Below are positions 53,988 to 64,000 of a stretch of DNA of 64,000 bases, in pieces. Position 1 is the stretch's first letter; every line of letters begins with the position of its first letter. This DNA comes from Nigrospora sphaerica. Its lineage: Eukaryota; Ascomycota; Sordariomycetes; Amphisphaeriales; Apiosporaceae. Under the pieces are notes generated by a model. That model saw nothing but the letters and a program-made list of their open reading frames with translations. It did no database searches and was not told the origin of the DNA. A program made the translations under genes and the position numbers. The stretch is from NCBI GenBank assembly GCA_018287875.1, contig JAGVVL010000013.1, positions 1,674,001-1,738,000 of the forward strand, in the 5' to 3' direction.

Positions 53988-55361
53988 GCCCGCCCACGCG
54001 GCGAAGACGGGGAAAACGCGAAAGGGGGGGTGCATCGATTGGTGAATGCGCCCGACCGGCCCACGCGCCGCCGGAGCGCCGGCTGTTTGCGCAACGGCTC
54101 GCGGTCTTTCATGAGAGATAGAAACTAATAACACATGCCCACTTCGGTGTTTAACCTACTTATTTCTGGGAGGACTAGCCGTCATCTAAACCGGGAGCCT
54201 TGAGTCTCTTCTTGACCTGCTCGAAGCGGGTCCCACAACGTCATCGTTGCAAGTCGCCCTTTATACGTCAAGACGCCGGGGTATTCGTTGAAAAGACGGC
54301 CCAGGTGGCGGCTTCGACACAGTGAAACACCCTCCCGATCCGGCTAGGCGGATGCCCTAACTGCTGCCTCGAAAGCACGAGGCAAAGTGGCCGTTTTCTC
54401 TTCAAGCCTTGCCGGCCCGTTACCACCATAGAAGAGGCATCGAACAGTTCTGAGGCGTCCTAGTCACCCAGTACAGGGCGAGAGGTAATTAAGGAGTCCC
54501 GTCTGTTATAACGAAGACGGGCTCGGACGGGCTGTCGTGCATCCGGCGGAATATGTTCTCGTCAGATGGCCCGACAGGGAGGAGCGGTAGGTTTCGCCAG
54601 CTTCAGAATATTTTGATATCCTCAGATACGTCATCTGGCACACCGCCAATGTCGTTGTTTTCGATAGCCATAAGCTCCTAGGAGCTGCTGGAGTCTGTGT
54701 CGTACTCATCCATCCTTGAGGTTCACGCGATGGAACGATCAAGGTCCAGAATGAGTGAAGCCGTGGGCAAATGTGTTCCCAGCTCGTGTCTCGCAGCATC
54801 GTCTTGAGCACATTACCGCCCCGCATTGTCCTCGATTAGTGAGGAAGTGTTTCGAATTCCGGACCCAAGCTTCTAGGTGGTCGACGGCACCACTCGGGTC
54901 CAAATTCGACAAAACCGCATCGGAAAGTAATGGGCGGCTTCTTCTGGTGGGAGACCAGTCGGTCACCCAAAACGGAAGACGGGTATCACAGACGGTACTA
55001 TGTACCTCGAGGGGGAGTGGGGAAAGTCGTAACAGTAGGCCGAGGAAGGCAGTCAAGGATTACTTCACCTCTTTAGGATGAAATGGAGATGGTAAGAACC
55101 CCCACCCGGCCCACCTATAATAAAGATGTGGTTCGGGAGGTGGAGGACCTGGGGAAGAGGGTCGACAGCCTCATACGGTTATCGGCTTGCCCAGATCGGG
55201 CTGCATAAGCGTTACATGACGAACGACTGATGAGCCCCCGGCCCCGATGGCCGGTGCCTTGGTTACTTGACCTTACGGCCATGAGAACGAATCAAAACGG
55301 GGAATATCCGCTGGAGAATGTGTATTTTATTCCACGCGGGCTGTACGACCCTTTTGGCATT
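53988..55361. other. Intergenic region with a possible decayed minus-strand gene
   Basis: 3' UTRs of the convergent flanking genes and about 1 kb more. On the minus strand between about 54480 and 54960, protein-like phrases (DAVLSNLDPSGAVDHLEAWVR; ELMAIENNDIGGVPDDVSED; GPSDENIFRRMHDSPSEPVF) appear in different frames with stops between them. I read this as a likely broken coding relic of unknown family. Confidence 0.4.
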
Positions 55362-56241
55362 TTACAGCTTGGTCTTGATGAAGGCCACAGCATCGGCCGT
55401 GAACTGGTCCAGATACGTCAGATGCTCGGCGACGTTGTTTCCGCTGGCGCAAACGGGGTCCTCCAAGTTGCACCAGGAGCTGACGCGGTCGGCGTAGACG
55501 TTGAAGCCGTCCAGAGCCGCCCCCTCGCGCGGGAAAATCTGTGGGGGACAGGGGTGTTTAGTATACGTCACGCGCGAATGGGGGAAGATAAAAAAAGGGG
55601 GGGGGGCAATCATAATCCCACTTACACCAGGCTTGCCGGCACCGGCACCGAGGTTGTACTTCTCGTTGGGGACGTGGCGGACGTCGCCGAACAGGGTGAT
55701 GGCGGCAACTATGGGGTATGGGTTAGCGGGAACGGAGGAAAACGAGGACGCCCTTGTTGCCTCGGGGGCATCGGGGCCGGCCCGACTTACTCTTGTCGCC
55801 GACGGCCTTGGGGAGCGGGGAGTTGGTGGCCTGGGTGCAGTTGGCGTTGGGCATGGGGCCGCCGGCGCCGCTGAGGGCGTCGCCGACGAGGTGGGCGCCC
55901 TGGGAGTAGCCGGTGAGGACGAGTTTGGAGGCGGGGCAGGCGGCGGCGTATGCCTCGACGGCGCGCGTGGCGGCGACGACGCCGGCGCTCACGGAGCTGC
56001 AGTAGTTGTCGAGCGTGGCCGGGTAGTTGATGTCCTCGGCCGAGCAGCCGGGCACGGCGGCGCACAGCGCCTCGGCCAGCGCCCCCTGCCGCCCCGGCAC
56101 CTCCTCGTTGGAGCCGCGCGCGACGAAGAGGTGCACCGCCGTGCACGCGACGGCCGGCGACGCCCGCTTGGCGCCGCACGGCGTGCCCAGGACGGCCTGC
56201 GCGAGCGCCGCCACCGACACGACGACGGGGAGGGACAGCAT
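55362..56241 (-). CDS. Cutinase-family esterase (CE5, acetylxylan-esterase-like)
   Basis: Secreted serine esterase of 236 residues from exons 56241-55791, 55708-55626 and 55538-55362; introns are 82 and 87 bp. A signal peptide of about 19 residues ends ALAQAVLGT. The alpha/beta-hydrolase core has VHLFVARGSNE, the nucleophile S113 in LTGYSQGAH, D205 in LEDPVCASGNN and H217 in AEHLTYLDQF, a complete triad. Cysteines are spaced as in CE5 enzymes (C22, C33, C60, C66, C81, C102, C135, C193, C208). GARGSNE-like openings and the WCN-x-x-DP-x-C motif are shared by acetylxylan esterases and cutinases. The likely substrate is acetylated xylan or a cuticular ester in plant cell walls, and I cannot choose between them. 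Both splice joins restore family blocks (ITLFGDVRHVPNEKYNLG, PGIFPREG). Confidence 0.88.
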
Positions 56242-56286
56242 CTTAACGAGGGTGTGGGGGTTAAGGAACGCCGGAACGTGGGGCAG

Positions 56287-56310
56287 GAACGAACGAACGA
56301 ACGAACGAAC
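56287..56310 (+). repeat. (GAAC)6 tetranucleotide repeat in the esterase 5' region
   Basis: Six GAAC units, about 46-69 bp upstream of the esterase ATG (reads GTTC on the sense strand). Probably in its 5' UTR and likely variable in length. Confidence 0.95.
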
Positions 56311-58966
56311 GGCGGAGGCGAAGAGGAAGAACAAGAAAACGAACGGTAACGAACGATGGTACAATCAATTCTCGAGCACGGGACGGGCCGGAGTGATGGA
56401 TACAAATACAAAACGGCTGACGGAGGGGGGGGAGCAAAAAAGAAAAGAAGGCCGCTTCGAGAAACCACAAGAGGGACCGCGCGGCCCCATCCTCCTGTGC
56501 CCATCCCGTTCACGCATGCGGCCGCACGGCTATGCATGAGGATCCCAATACCGGCGATGATACTCAACGTGGAGCGGTGGTGGGGCCACCCGTTGGGCGT
56601 TTTCCCACGCTGTCGTGGCCCTCCCTCCCGATGGGCGGTTTCATATCGTTCTCGCGTCGTTTCTCTCTTCGCCCTCGCCTACGCCGCCCCGTTTCCGATG
56701 CGGTGGAGACAAAGACTGGAGAACTAATCCCCCCCCCCCCTCGTAGCGCATCGGTCTTGCCGGCCGCTAATTTGTCGGTATGGGGAGGACAAGCCTCGGC
56801 TGGCGGAACCCTACAGCCGCATGCAGCAAAGAAATCGCATGCCACCCACGCGGCCGGGCCCCCCATCGGGCGTCGGCATGTTCCCAGAGGGCGAGGGGAG
56901 GGAGGGGACCGAATCGGGAAGGTTGCATGCTTTGAGGCGCATGGCCGTACGACATTCTGCCAAGGGCGTACACTCGCTTGTTAGGGAAAACCCACTGCGT
57001 CGTCTCTGGGGCGCCACGGGGTGCCACGAGGACGCCATGGGGGTGCCACGGGGGAGGGGCACGAAAGACGGTAAGAACTCCTGCTTTGCCTACGATTGTG
57101 AAAGGACGGCATTCGACGAAGAGAAAAAAAAGGCCAAGACTACACACGCTGGGCTGGTCTGCAGTTCTTCACTTTCACCAACACCGGTCCACCTCTCCTT
57201 GCCCCTAACCCCTGAGTGATTCAGAGGACTTGGCAGCACCCTAGTACCCGCCCCCGGGCCGTCATCAAAACCTGGGGCTGTCAGCAAGCCACCGGCCCCG
57301 GAGAGAATTTGGGTCGACTCACAACTTCTCGGCCGTCCGGGATACCCGGCACAGTACGCGGGAGAAGATAATACAGAAGCATTCAAAATGGAACCTACGT
57401 CGGAAAATAAGGCTGCGGTTCTTTTCCGTCCCCGGGAGATCACCGGACAAGACGCAGGGGTGGCGTCGTGACCGTACCAACCCACCAGTTTCATAGACTG
57501 TAGAGTGCCCGAGAGATGTGTTGCCGTGCAACCAGCGCTCTGGAGCGCCCCGAACTGTGGTGGAGAAGCTAGATAATTCATCTTCTATTGTATCCCACCT
57601 GCCTCTTACGTCGCCTTGTGTTTCAGGAAGCCAAAGAGAGTTGTTGCAGAACAGCCCTTCGCCGGAACCGATGCATGCCCTTCCCTGGGAAATTCCGGGG
57701 CGAAAGTGAATACGATGCAAAGAAGAAGAGCTTTATCACAACGCAAAAGGCGGCGATGTGGTCTGGTCTCCAGTGTCCGGCGTGTATTTCATGATGACAA
57801 CTTGTGCTTTTTTTTAGATACTGTCCACGCGGTACAGCTTAGGTTAAACACCATTTAAAAAGATGAAATGTAAAGAAAAAGATTGGCTGATCTTGCAAAG
57901 TCGCCAACGGACTGGCTTAAAGGCCCTTCAGTAAGGGCGAAGCTTCCCGAGCCCAAGTGCTCGGGGAACGGCCAGATGTGCCTTTTGCGACATTTGGATG
58001 TGTCGGTAATCTGATAAGGGTAGGAGTAAGGATGATGGACAACGGTGGACAATCCGTAGAACTGGAGGAGGTCCAGTTCATGTAGTCATATAACGAGAAT
58101 AGGATAGTTTGGGGCCTGATTATGGGCGTTTTCCCTTTGTTTTAAACCGTACTTGATGACGGCTTACATTCAAATCTGCACAAGGCAGATGTCTACAACA
58201 CTTGTGCAAGTATCAAACCAAAGCCCACGCAGATTCGCAGGCCAGTGGAATTCCCTGGCAGGTGGGAACGGTATAAAATTCAATGCACAACTCAACCAGA
58301 TGGCTTGAAAAAGATGGATTGTCATTCATCCCTGAAGGTCTTGGCATGTCGCCGATTTAAAGTTGGCGATGGTCGACAAGCAGTCGTTGCCGCCCCCCGA
58401 CCTTACTAGTTCCTCCCCTTCTTGACGTTTCTGGCCGGGCGGAGGTTTGAATTGCGTCATTTTCCTCGGCATCGGCGGCACGAACGGGGGTCCGTTTGGC
58501 TGACAGGCAAAGAGTCAGTCGGCCAGGGGTTCTGAGTCGCACCAGGTCGCAATCGCGGGGGTGTGAAGCGCATTGAGGTTGAGGCCTCTCCCTTCTTTGA
58601 GCCTCATTCCGCTTATGCCTCGGCTTGGCCTGCAGGCATAGGTTGAGCTCAGCATCCCCTCCCAGCGCGCCCATTCCGCCCCATCCCGAGAACCGGCGAG
58701 ACGTCCGCCTCCGGAGAGGGTTTGTCCGTCAGCCAGCAATGCTTCCCCACTTCTTGCGCCACCTGGGGTCGTTTTCCTCCGTCCATCGGCCATCGCCGTT
58801 CGTACCCGTCCCAGCTACTATACGTTCCTCGTCCATGGCCCCGAAGTCAACCAACTTCCCTCTGCACTCGGGGGGCGAAGCTGGGATTCGAGTCATACAT
58901 AAACTACAATAAGCCCACTTCCTTCAACAACCAACACCGACCGGTCGTCTACGACTGGATCTTCTA
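56311..58966. other. Intergenic region upstream of the esterase and tRNA, nothing supported
   Basis: About 2.6 kb. GC-rich shadow frames occur to 57500, followed by more balanced DNA. No frame matched a family. Confidence 0.5.
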
Positions 58967-59063
58967 GCTCGGTTAGCTCAGTTGGTTAGAGCGTCGTACT
59001 AATATCTCCATCCGGAAATATCTTGTAATGCGAAGGCCATGAGTTCAAGCCTCATACTGAGCA
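58967..59063 (+). tRNA. tRNA-Ile (anticodon AAU) with a canonical intron
   Basis: Acceptor arms GCTCGGT and ACTGAGC pair over seven bases (one G-U) with discriminator A. The D arm is TAGCTCAGTTGGTTAGAGC. Anticodon stem TCGTA/TGCGA encloses loop CTAATA-A, giving anticodon AAT (read as IAU). The T arm is ATGAG-TTCAAGC-CTCAT. An intron of about 23 nt sits between positions 37 and 38, the standard site. Length 97 nt including intron. No CCA is encoded, as expected for a eukaryote. Confidence 0.95.
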
Positions 59064-60963
59064 GCTTTCTCTTTTTGACCCCAAAACTGGGCATCTTTTT
59101 TTTAACCTTGTCTCTTGCGAAAATGTGCTTCATACACCGAACACACTGGGCCTGGCTAGCTGTCATCAAGATGGGGCATGCCAATTTACCACAATGAAAG
59201 TAAACCATCGGATCACGTGTAACCTGGGGGACGCCGATAGATTGGAGCTGGACCCATGTTTGGTTCGACACAGACCTGCCTTTACGTGTGATAATTCAAA
59301 AACCGGAAGCTCGAAAACGAGGAAGGAGCTGGTGCATCTGCCGGAAATCGGATGCCGGAGGTCGGGCCCCGCCTCGGACGAGGATCAAGGATAGTTAGTC
59401 AAGAACGGTGGGAGCACCTAGGCGAAGTAGGTGGCGCTTTTTCTCGATAGGTTGACAGCAGAGAGCTGACTTACAGTAACATTGCGACAGATACCAAAGA
59501 AAAGGGCGGAGCTGCCTAGTATTCTTGCTCTGGGACATACGGATGAACACAAGGCTGAGTTAGTACGTTCGAACACTGCAATACTCTTCTTGCAATTTCC
59601 ACCTCAGGCTAGCACCGGGGCTACCTTCAGGATTTCCGTTTTCCGCCGGCATGGGCCCGTTCACGATAGTATTGCGTGGCCGCGCTGTCGGCGAGGAGGA
59701 GCCACAAGACAGGATTGCCCACAGTACTTGGGTAAGTTCCTTCGCATCGACACCTTGCGATCCAAGTCTCGTCCGCGCCGCGGCACTATTACCCTCCCAC
59801 CAGCCCTCTCCGTTGCCATTACGCATACGGCCGAGAAGCTCCGACCACTACGGGGCGCGGTGGTCCACTGGTTCACACATGCTGTTCTTCGGCTGGTGGT
59901 CGAGCTTCTACCACGGACAACACGTGTCGCTCGAGGGCATTTCCTCGCATCGAAGCCTTCTCATGCTGTCTGGGTCAAGCTACCCGATGGTGGTGGGTAT
60001 AGACGTGCCGAACGAGATGAATTGGGTGTGGGAGACCATTGGGAGGCCGGCTTTTGATTTCGCGCGGGCCACGGCCATCAGGGGACAGGTGCCGAGGATG
60101 GCTCCTTCTCTCACTTAGCCGGCGAGGCTGCGCTTTCCTAACCGTAAATCGTCGGCTGGCGCCAGTTGTTAATACTGGACCCGAGTACGAATAACTTCAG
60201 AGTAAGTACAATGAGCCAGTCGACGGGAGGTGTCGTCGTCAGCCGGATGCATAGGCGAGGTGGGGGGCATTGCTCCTCTGTGGGCGACGGGTCGCCTAAG
60301 CGAAGAACGCCATATCTAGTGCATGGAAACGGGACCTAGCATGTTCACCGGCGGTGCATCTGCCTGGCCCGATCTCGTCGCGTCATATGTCTATGGAATA
60401 CTGGGCATTATTTTTCTGCTGCTCCCAATGGCCCTCATCATGCGGAGGGGGCCGTGCACAGGGTGTAGTGTCGATGCTGATCCGGGGCGACAGAACGACC
60501 AAATGCTGATAGAATGCGGGACGCACAAAGCGTCGGACTTAGCGCGGCGTTGCATCAACCGTCCGTCGCCTGGGCACGATGCTCCCTCGGACGATCCGGA
60601 GAAGCCGGAACATTCGGAAAAGACGGCGGGTAGTCCCAAAACAAAACGATTTTGTTATGTTTCCGTACCTATGATACATGGACTGGAAAAGGCCGGCCAA
60701 GAGCCGTAGGATCAGCGAGTGTGTCGCTTTCAATACTATACGCCAACGCCTGTGTGAAGAACCCAATATAACCCCTCCGTGTACGCAACTCCACCACAAC
60801 TCATGCCAGATGTGAGATGAATCGTCGTGCGGCGACATGCCTCATGCCACTGCGTCCCCCGGGGGGACGCCTTTTCCTCTCAACACATGTGGGTATCCCG
60901 AATTTACCAACGTACGTCCGTCAAACATTTTAGCTGCCTTGCTCCATCGTGAGGTTTCACCGC
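59064..60963. other. Intergenic region with weak ORFs
   Basis: About 1.9 kb between the tRNA and ISU1. Two open frames overlap at about 59480-60120 without any recognisable family, and a small membrane-protein-like frame at 60323-60709 is listed separately. A T-rich run at 59095-59104, 31 bp after the tRNA, could serve as the RNA polymerase III terminator. Confidence 0.45.
60323..60709 (+). CDS. Weakly supported small membrane protein
   Basis: 128-residue frame with one strong hydrophobic segment at about 18-41 (ASYVYGILGIIFLLLPMALIM) followed by a basic RRG and a hydrophilic Asp/Lys/Pro tail, in the order expected of an N-out single-pass protein. No family resemblance and no splice evidence. 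It may be chance. Confidence 0.25.
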   Translation: METGPSMFTGGASAWPDLVASYVYGILGIIFLLLPMALIMRRGPCTGCSVDADPGRQNDQMLIECGTHKASDLARRCINRPSPGHDAPSDDPEKPEHSEKTAGSPKTKRFCYVSVPMIHGLEKAGQEP

Positions 60964-61605
60964 TTAGGCCGTTGCGGCTTCGCCGGCGGTGGGCATCTTG
61001 GCGGCGGTGCCGGCCAGGTTGGTCTTCTGGGCTTTGGGGTTCTTGGTGTAGTAATTTGAGATGGCCGACTTGATAGCATCCTCGGCCAGCATGGAGCAGT
61101 GCACTGCAGAAGGCGAAGAGTCAGCAAGACTGGAAGAGACGGACGGGACGGGCGGGCGGCGGGGGAACATACGCTTCACGGGGGGCAGGCAGAGCTCCTG
61201 GGCGATCTCGGTGTTCTTGATCTTGCCGGCCTCCTCGAGGCTCATGCCGCGCACGAGCTCGGTGAGGTAGCTGGAGCTGGCGATGGCGGAACCGCAGCCG
61301 AATGTCTTGAACTTGACGTCGGAGATGGTGTTGGTCTCGGGGTCAACGCGGATCTGCAGCTTCATGACGTCGCCGCAGGCGGGGGCACCGACGAGGCCGG
61401 TGCCGACATCGACGTCCGTCTTGGACATGGAACCGACGTTGCGCGGCCGGCTGTAGTGGTCGAGGACCTTTTCATGGTAGCCGCGGCGCTGCTGCTGCTG
61501 CTGCACGGGGACGACGGCGGGCCGGAGGGCCTGGCGGGCGGCGAGGCGAGGCGCCGTCGAGGCGAGGGCACGGCGGGCCGTGGTGGCGACGGTGCGCGAG
61601 AACAT
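60964..61605 (-). CDS. ISU1: Mitochondrial iron-sulfur cluster scaffold (IscU/Isu1)
   Basis: Scaffold on which [2Fe-2S] clusters are built from Nfs1 sulfur in the mitochondrial matrix. Exons 61605-61173 and 61103-60964, with a 69-bp intron (GTATGT donor, CTGCAG acceptor), give 190 residues. An Arg/Ala-rich presequence of about 40 residues with a Gln run precedes the mature YHEKVLDHYSRPRNVGS. The three cluster ligands are C77 (GAPACGD, with D79), C104 (TFGCGSAIASSS) and C147 (HCSMLAEDAI). The Hsp70-binding motif LPPVK lies at 140-144, and the splice falls directly after it, joining K to LHCS. Every conserved feature of the family is intact. Some C-terminal residues beyond the core (KMPTAGEAATA) are an extension. 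Confidence 0.96.
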   Translation of the reverse strand: MFSRTVATTARRALASTAPRLAARQALRPAVVPVQQQQQRRGYHEKVLDHYSRPRNVGSMSKTDVDVGTGLVGAPACGDVMKLQIRVDPETNTISDVKFKTFGCGSAIASSSYLTELVRGMSLEEAGKIKNTEIAQELCLPPVKRMFPRRPPVPSVSSSLADSSPSAVHCSMLAEDAIKSAISNYYTKNPKAQKTNLAGTAAKMPTAGEAATA

Positions 61606-62763
61606 AGTGACGAGGATGCTGGCGGTGCCAAATGTGATATCCGGGGTCGCGGGTCGGAAATGGATCGGTCTGGAGGTGGGAGGTGATGAAACAGTGATTG
61701 CAAGTTGATTTGGAGTGATTTGGGGACTTAGGTGGACGTTGGAATGTGAAATAGTGATAGGTGGAATGGGATGAAATCAGAAAATCGGAGCTTTGCTAGC
61801 TGTGGTTTGCAAAAGAGCGAACGATGAAGTCAAAGCCCGATCTCCTCCCATTTTCCCCAAGCAAACCGCTGGAGCCCCCGATAGTCGGTCTTTGGGCGGG
61901 TGGAGGGGCCGATGCCTTTGTGGCGAATCAAGATCCGTCATGATTTCATGGAGTGCATGATAGCGTAGTACACTGTTTTCGTACCGTATTTCTTCGTCTT
62001 TCGCTAAGGTGTTTTCGTCTTGGATGCGGATATACACTGTGCATGCTCCGCCAAGCTTTGCACGGTTTTATCAATCATCCTTGTCCCAACCCGGACTTTT
62101 TATCAGATCCGACACAACCCCGGCCACGCCGGCTCTCTGGCTCAGCGTTAAGACTGAAAGGACCGAGCCGTTTGACAACTGACGGCCAAATATTGCTCAG
62201 CTGGCAGAACCGTGGGTACATAGGTAAGAAGAAACAGTAGAGGGGTGCATCCCTCCTGTAGGTTACATCGTGTGCTTCCTGCCATGTCCCTGCCTCGGCG
62301 CGTCATCCTGCGGCGTTGGCAGCTTGCCTTCATGCTACGCTGTGCTGTTGGGCGGAGAAGCTGCCTGAAGAGCTGCCGTGTCGGGTACTTAAGGTACCTA
62401 GGTAGGTACTTACGCACCTGCCTTAACCTCTCCATGGATGCTACCTAAAATAGTACTTCGACTGGGTGCAACCTTTGGCGGCAGAGTCACGTACCTACTG
62501 GCTTGCTCTAGAAAGCTGAGGTCAACATTTCTGCCCCGCGTCATTCGTCTCTACCTGCCGGAGGCGACCCGACTGAGCTCAACCTCTTTCTCTGCTTGTA
62601 GAATTGGGAGAGCGACTGGAATTCCACCTGGACCGCCCCGTCTGACCTGTGACGATCGCCGTTCCCCATTCTTCCCAACTGTGTTGCCCCTCGGTCTGGT
62701 CCCGAGCCATCATCACCTTCGCCCTCGACGATCCCCTCCTCCACCAACAACCGAATTCTCGCC
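61606..62763. promoter_or_regulatory. Divergent region between ISU1 and UBP14
   Basis: 1.16 kb with both promoters. It includes AGGTACCTAGGTAGGTA-type motif runs (62391-62410) often seen in intergenic DNA of these fungi. No gene supported. Confidence 0.5.
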
Positions 62764-64000
62764 ATGGCGTGCCCTCACGTAGAGTCCATTGGTATGTTGC
62801 CCAGGGTGCCGTGCCTTCGAAGCCTGGCCTGTCCTGACTCCTCTTGCCTCCAGCTCTCAAGCCGCCGACGCCCGCTCAGTCCGTCTACCGCGAAGATTGC
62901 ACACAGTGCTTCGACTCGATTGTACGCTGCGCCCCGACCCCGGCCTGTTCTTCCCGGGCCCCCAGCAGTGCAGCTTGCCATGCCTCTACGACCGAGGTGG
63001 AGGACACGACGCTGACCCAGGTTGTCCCAGGACGAGCCCGAGGGCCTCGATGTCTGTCTGCAATGCTTCAACGGCGGCTGCCCCGGCGTGCGAGCCCACT
63101 CGCAGCTTCACAATGCCACCCGCTCCCACCCGCTGGCCCTCAACATTCGCCGCACCCGGAAGCAGGTCACGAGGGACGAGCCGCCGGCCAAGATGACCAA
63201 ACTCGCCATCGCCGCCGAGACCGAAGCCGACCGCTACGACTACCACACCGTGCCCAAGTGCCTCGAGTGCAACATCAAGATCGACGCCGCCCACCCCAAG
63301 ATCGCCCCCGTTGTCCAGGGCATCATGACGGCCAACACGTTCGCGCGCCAGGAGGAAGTCAAGGCCTGGGAGCAGGAGTTGACGTCGTGCGAGCACATCC
63401 TGATGTTACAGCAGCAGGAGAGCCGCAAGATCGAGAGCGGTGACCTCGGTCACTGCTTCAAGTGCGACCTTAAGGAGAACCTCTGGTTGTGTCTGGAGTG
63501 TGGCAACCTGGGCTGTGGTCGCTCGCAGTTCGGCGGTGTGGGAGGCAATTCGCACGCTCTCGCGCACAAGGACGAGTCCGGCCATGGCGTGGCTGTCAAG
63601 CTGGGCTCTATTACCCCTGAAGGCACCGCCGATGTCTACTGTTACCTCTGCGACGACGAACGCATCGACAACGACTTGCAGGCCCATTTGGCCCACTGGG
63701 GTATTATTCTGGCGGACCAAGTCAAGACGGAAAAAAGCTTGACGGAGATGCAAATCGAGCAGAACCTGCGCTGGGAGTTCTCCATGACCACGGAGGACGG
63801 ACGCGAGCTCCAGCCCTTGTTCGGTCCTGGCCTTACTGGTCTCAAGAACCTCGGCAACAGCTGCTACCTCGCCAGCATTATACAGTGCCTCTTCGACCTT
63901 CCGTCCTTCCAGGCGCGCTACAGCCGACCCAGCGCCGACCTAGCCATGGTTCTGAACCCTGCCCAGGACTTGGAGACGCAGTTGTGCAAGATGGCCGACG
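62764..64000 (+). CDS. UBP14: Ubiquitin-specific protease UBP14/USP5 family, 5' part
   Basis: Disassembles free unanchored polyubiquitin chains and supports proteasome function. Exons are 62764-62791, 62854-62921 and 63031 to the right edge, where the frame stays open. The spliced start is MACPHVESIALKPPTPAQSVYREDCTQC. A variant zinc finger (CTQCFDSIDEPEGLDVCLQCFNGGC) is followed by the ubiquitin-binding ZnF-UBP (GHCFKCDLKENLWLCLECGNLGCGR, then HALAHKDESGHGVAVKLGS and VYCYLCDDE). The catalytic Cys box GLKNLGNSCYLASIIQCLF starts near codon 300. The rest of the catalytic domain, with its His box and UBA domains, is beyond the window. The double zinc finger ahead of the Cys box is diagnostic. 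The intron before DEPEG uses the AG at 63030; the AG ten bases earlier would break the frame. Confidence 0.93.

Noticed and set aside
59482..60118. Two overlapping frames of 155-191 codons
   Set aside because: Different frames compete for the same sequence, neither has a recognisable motif and no splice sites join them.
1..64000. CRISPR arrays, bacterial operons, phage or integrative elements
   Set aside because: No spaced direct-repeat arrays and no ribosome-binding sites or operons. Spliceosomal introns throughout show a eukaryotic nuclear genome.

Overview
This is nuclear DNA of a filamentous ascomycete, most likely a Sordariomycete. The genes are GC-rich and split by short introns of about 50-70 bp with GTAHGT-like donors, CTRAY branch sites and YAG acceptors. 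Typical Pezizomycotina families are present (CFEM-TM protein, Zn2Cys6 regulator, CE5 esterase, cpc-2). Nearly every exon boundary below was read by hand from splice signals, frame continuity and recalled family sequences. No search was run.

Layout. 1-1008: 3' end of a CECR5-like HAD hydrolase. 3.1-3.9 kb: small polyQ protein. 4.4-12.4 kb: an L-rhamnose catabolic cluster with L-rhamnose-1-dehydrogenase (LRA1), L-rhamnonate dehydratase (LRA3) and a divergent Zn2Cys6 activator, probably the RhaR/PDR-2 type. 13.9-14.7 kb: BTB-like protein. 15.1-18.6 kb: three mitochondrial genes (uL22m, COX9, Som1); the first two share a 417-bp divergent promoter. 18.9-20.0 kb: unknown conserved-looking protein. 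20.9-23.9 kb: fusion of an isochorismatase-like domain lacking its Cys, an AlkB-type dioxygenase and a GST-like region. 24.5-26.1 kb: LRR-protein kinase that looks like a bacterial family. 27.1-30.7 kb: TAF8 and RACK1/cpc-2, with a U24 box C/D snoRNA in the last RACK1 intron. 30.7-39.8 kb: a gene desert of about 9 kb with an AT-rich, probably RIP-degraded island. 39.9-41.2 kb: CFEM-TM protein. 41.8-43.0 kb: a 5'-truncated LINE with a 13-bp target-site duplication. 43.9-45.3 kb: bZIP factor. 45.3-50.3 kb: second gene-poor stretch. 50.3-51.8 kb: nitroalkane-oxidase-like flavoenzyme. 53.5-54.0 kb: small secreted protein. 55.4-56.2 kb: CE5 cutinase/acetylxylan esterase. 59.0 kb: intron-containing tRNA-Ile(AAU). 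61.0-61.6 kb: ISU1. 62.8 kb to the edge: 5' part of a UBP14/USP5 deubiquitinase.

How it fits together. Two local groupings look functional. In the rhamnose cluster, LRA1 and LRA3 catalyse steps 1 and 3 of the non-phosphorylated pathway (L-rhamnose to pyruvate and L-lactaldehyde); steps 2 and 4 are not in the window. In the mitochondrial group, a ribosomal protein, a cytochrome oxidase subunit and an inner-membrane-peptidase partner lie within 3.5 kb. The remaining genes are housekeeping or accessory singletons separated by long GC-rich intergenic DNA. That DNA carries long open frames on both strands that show no sign of being genes.
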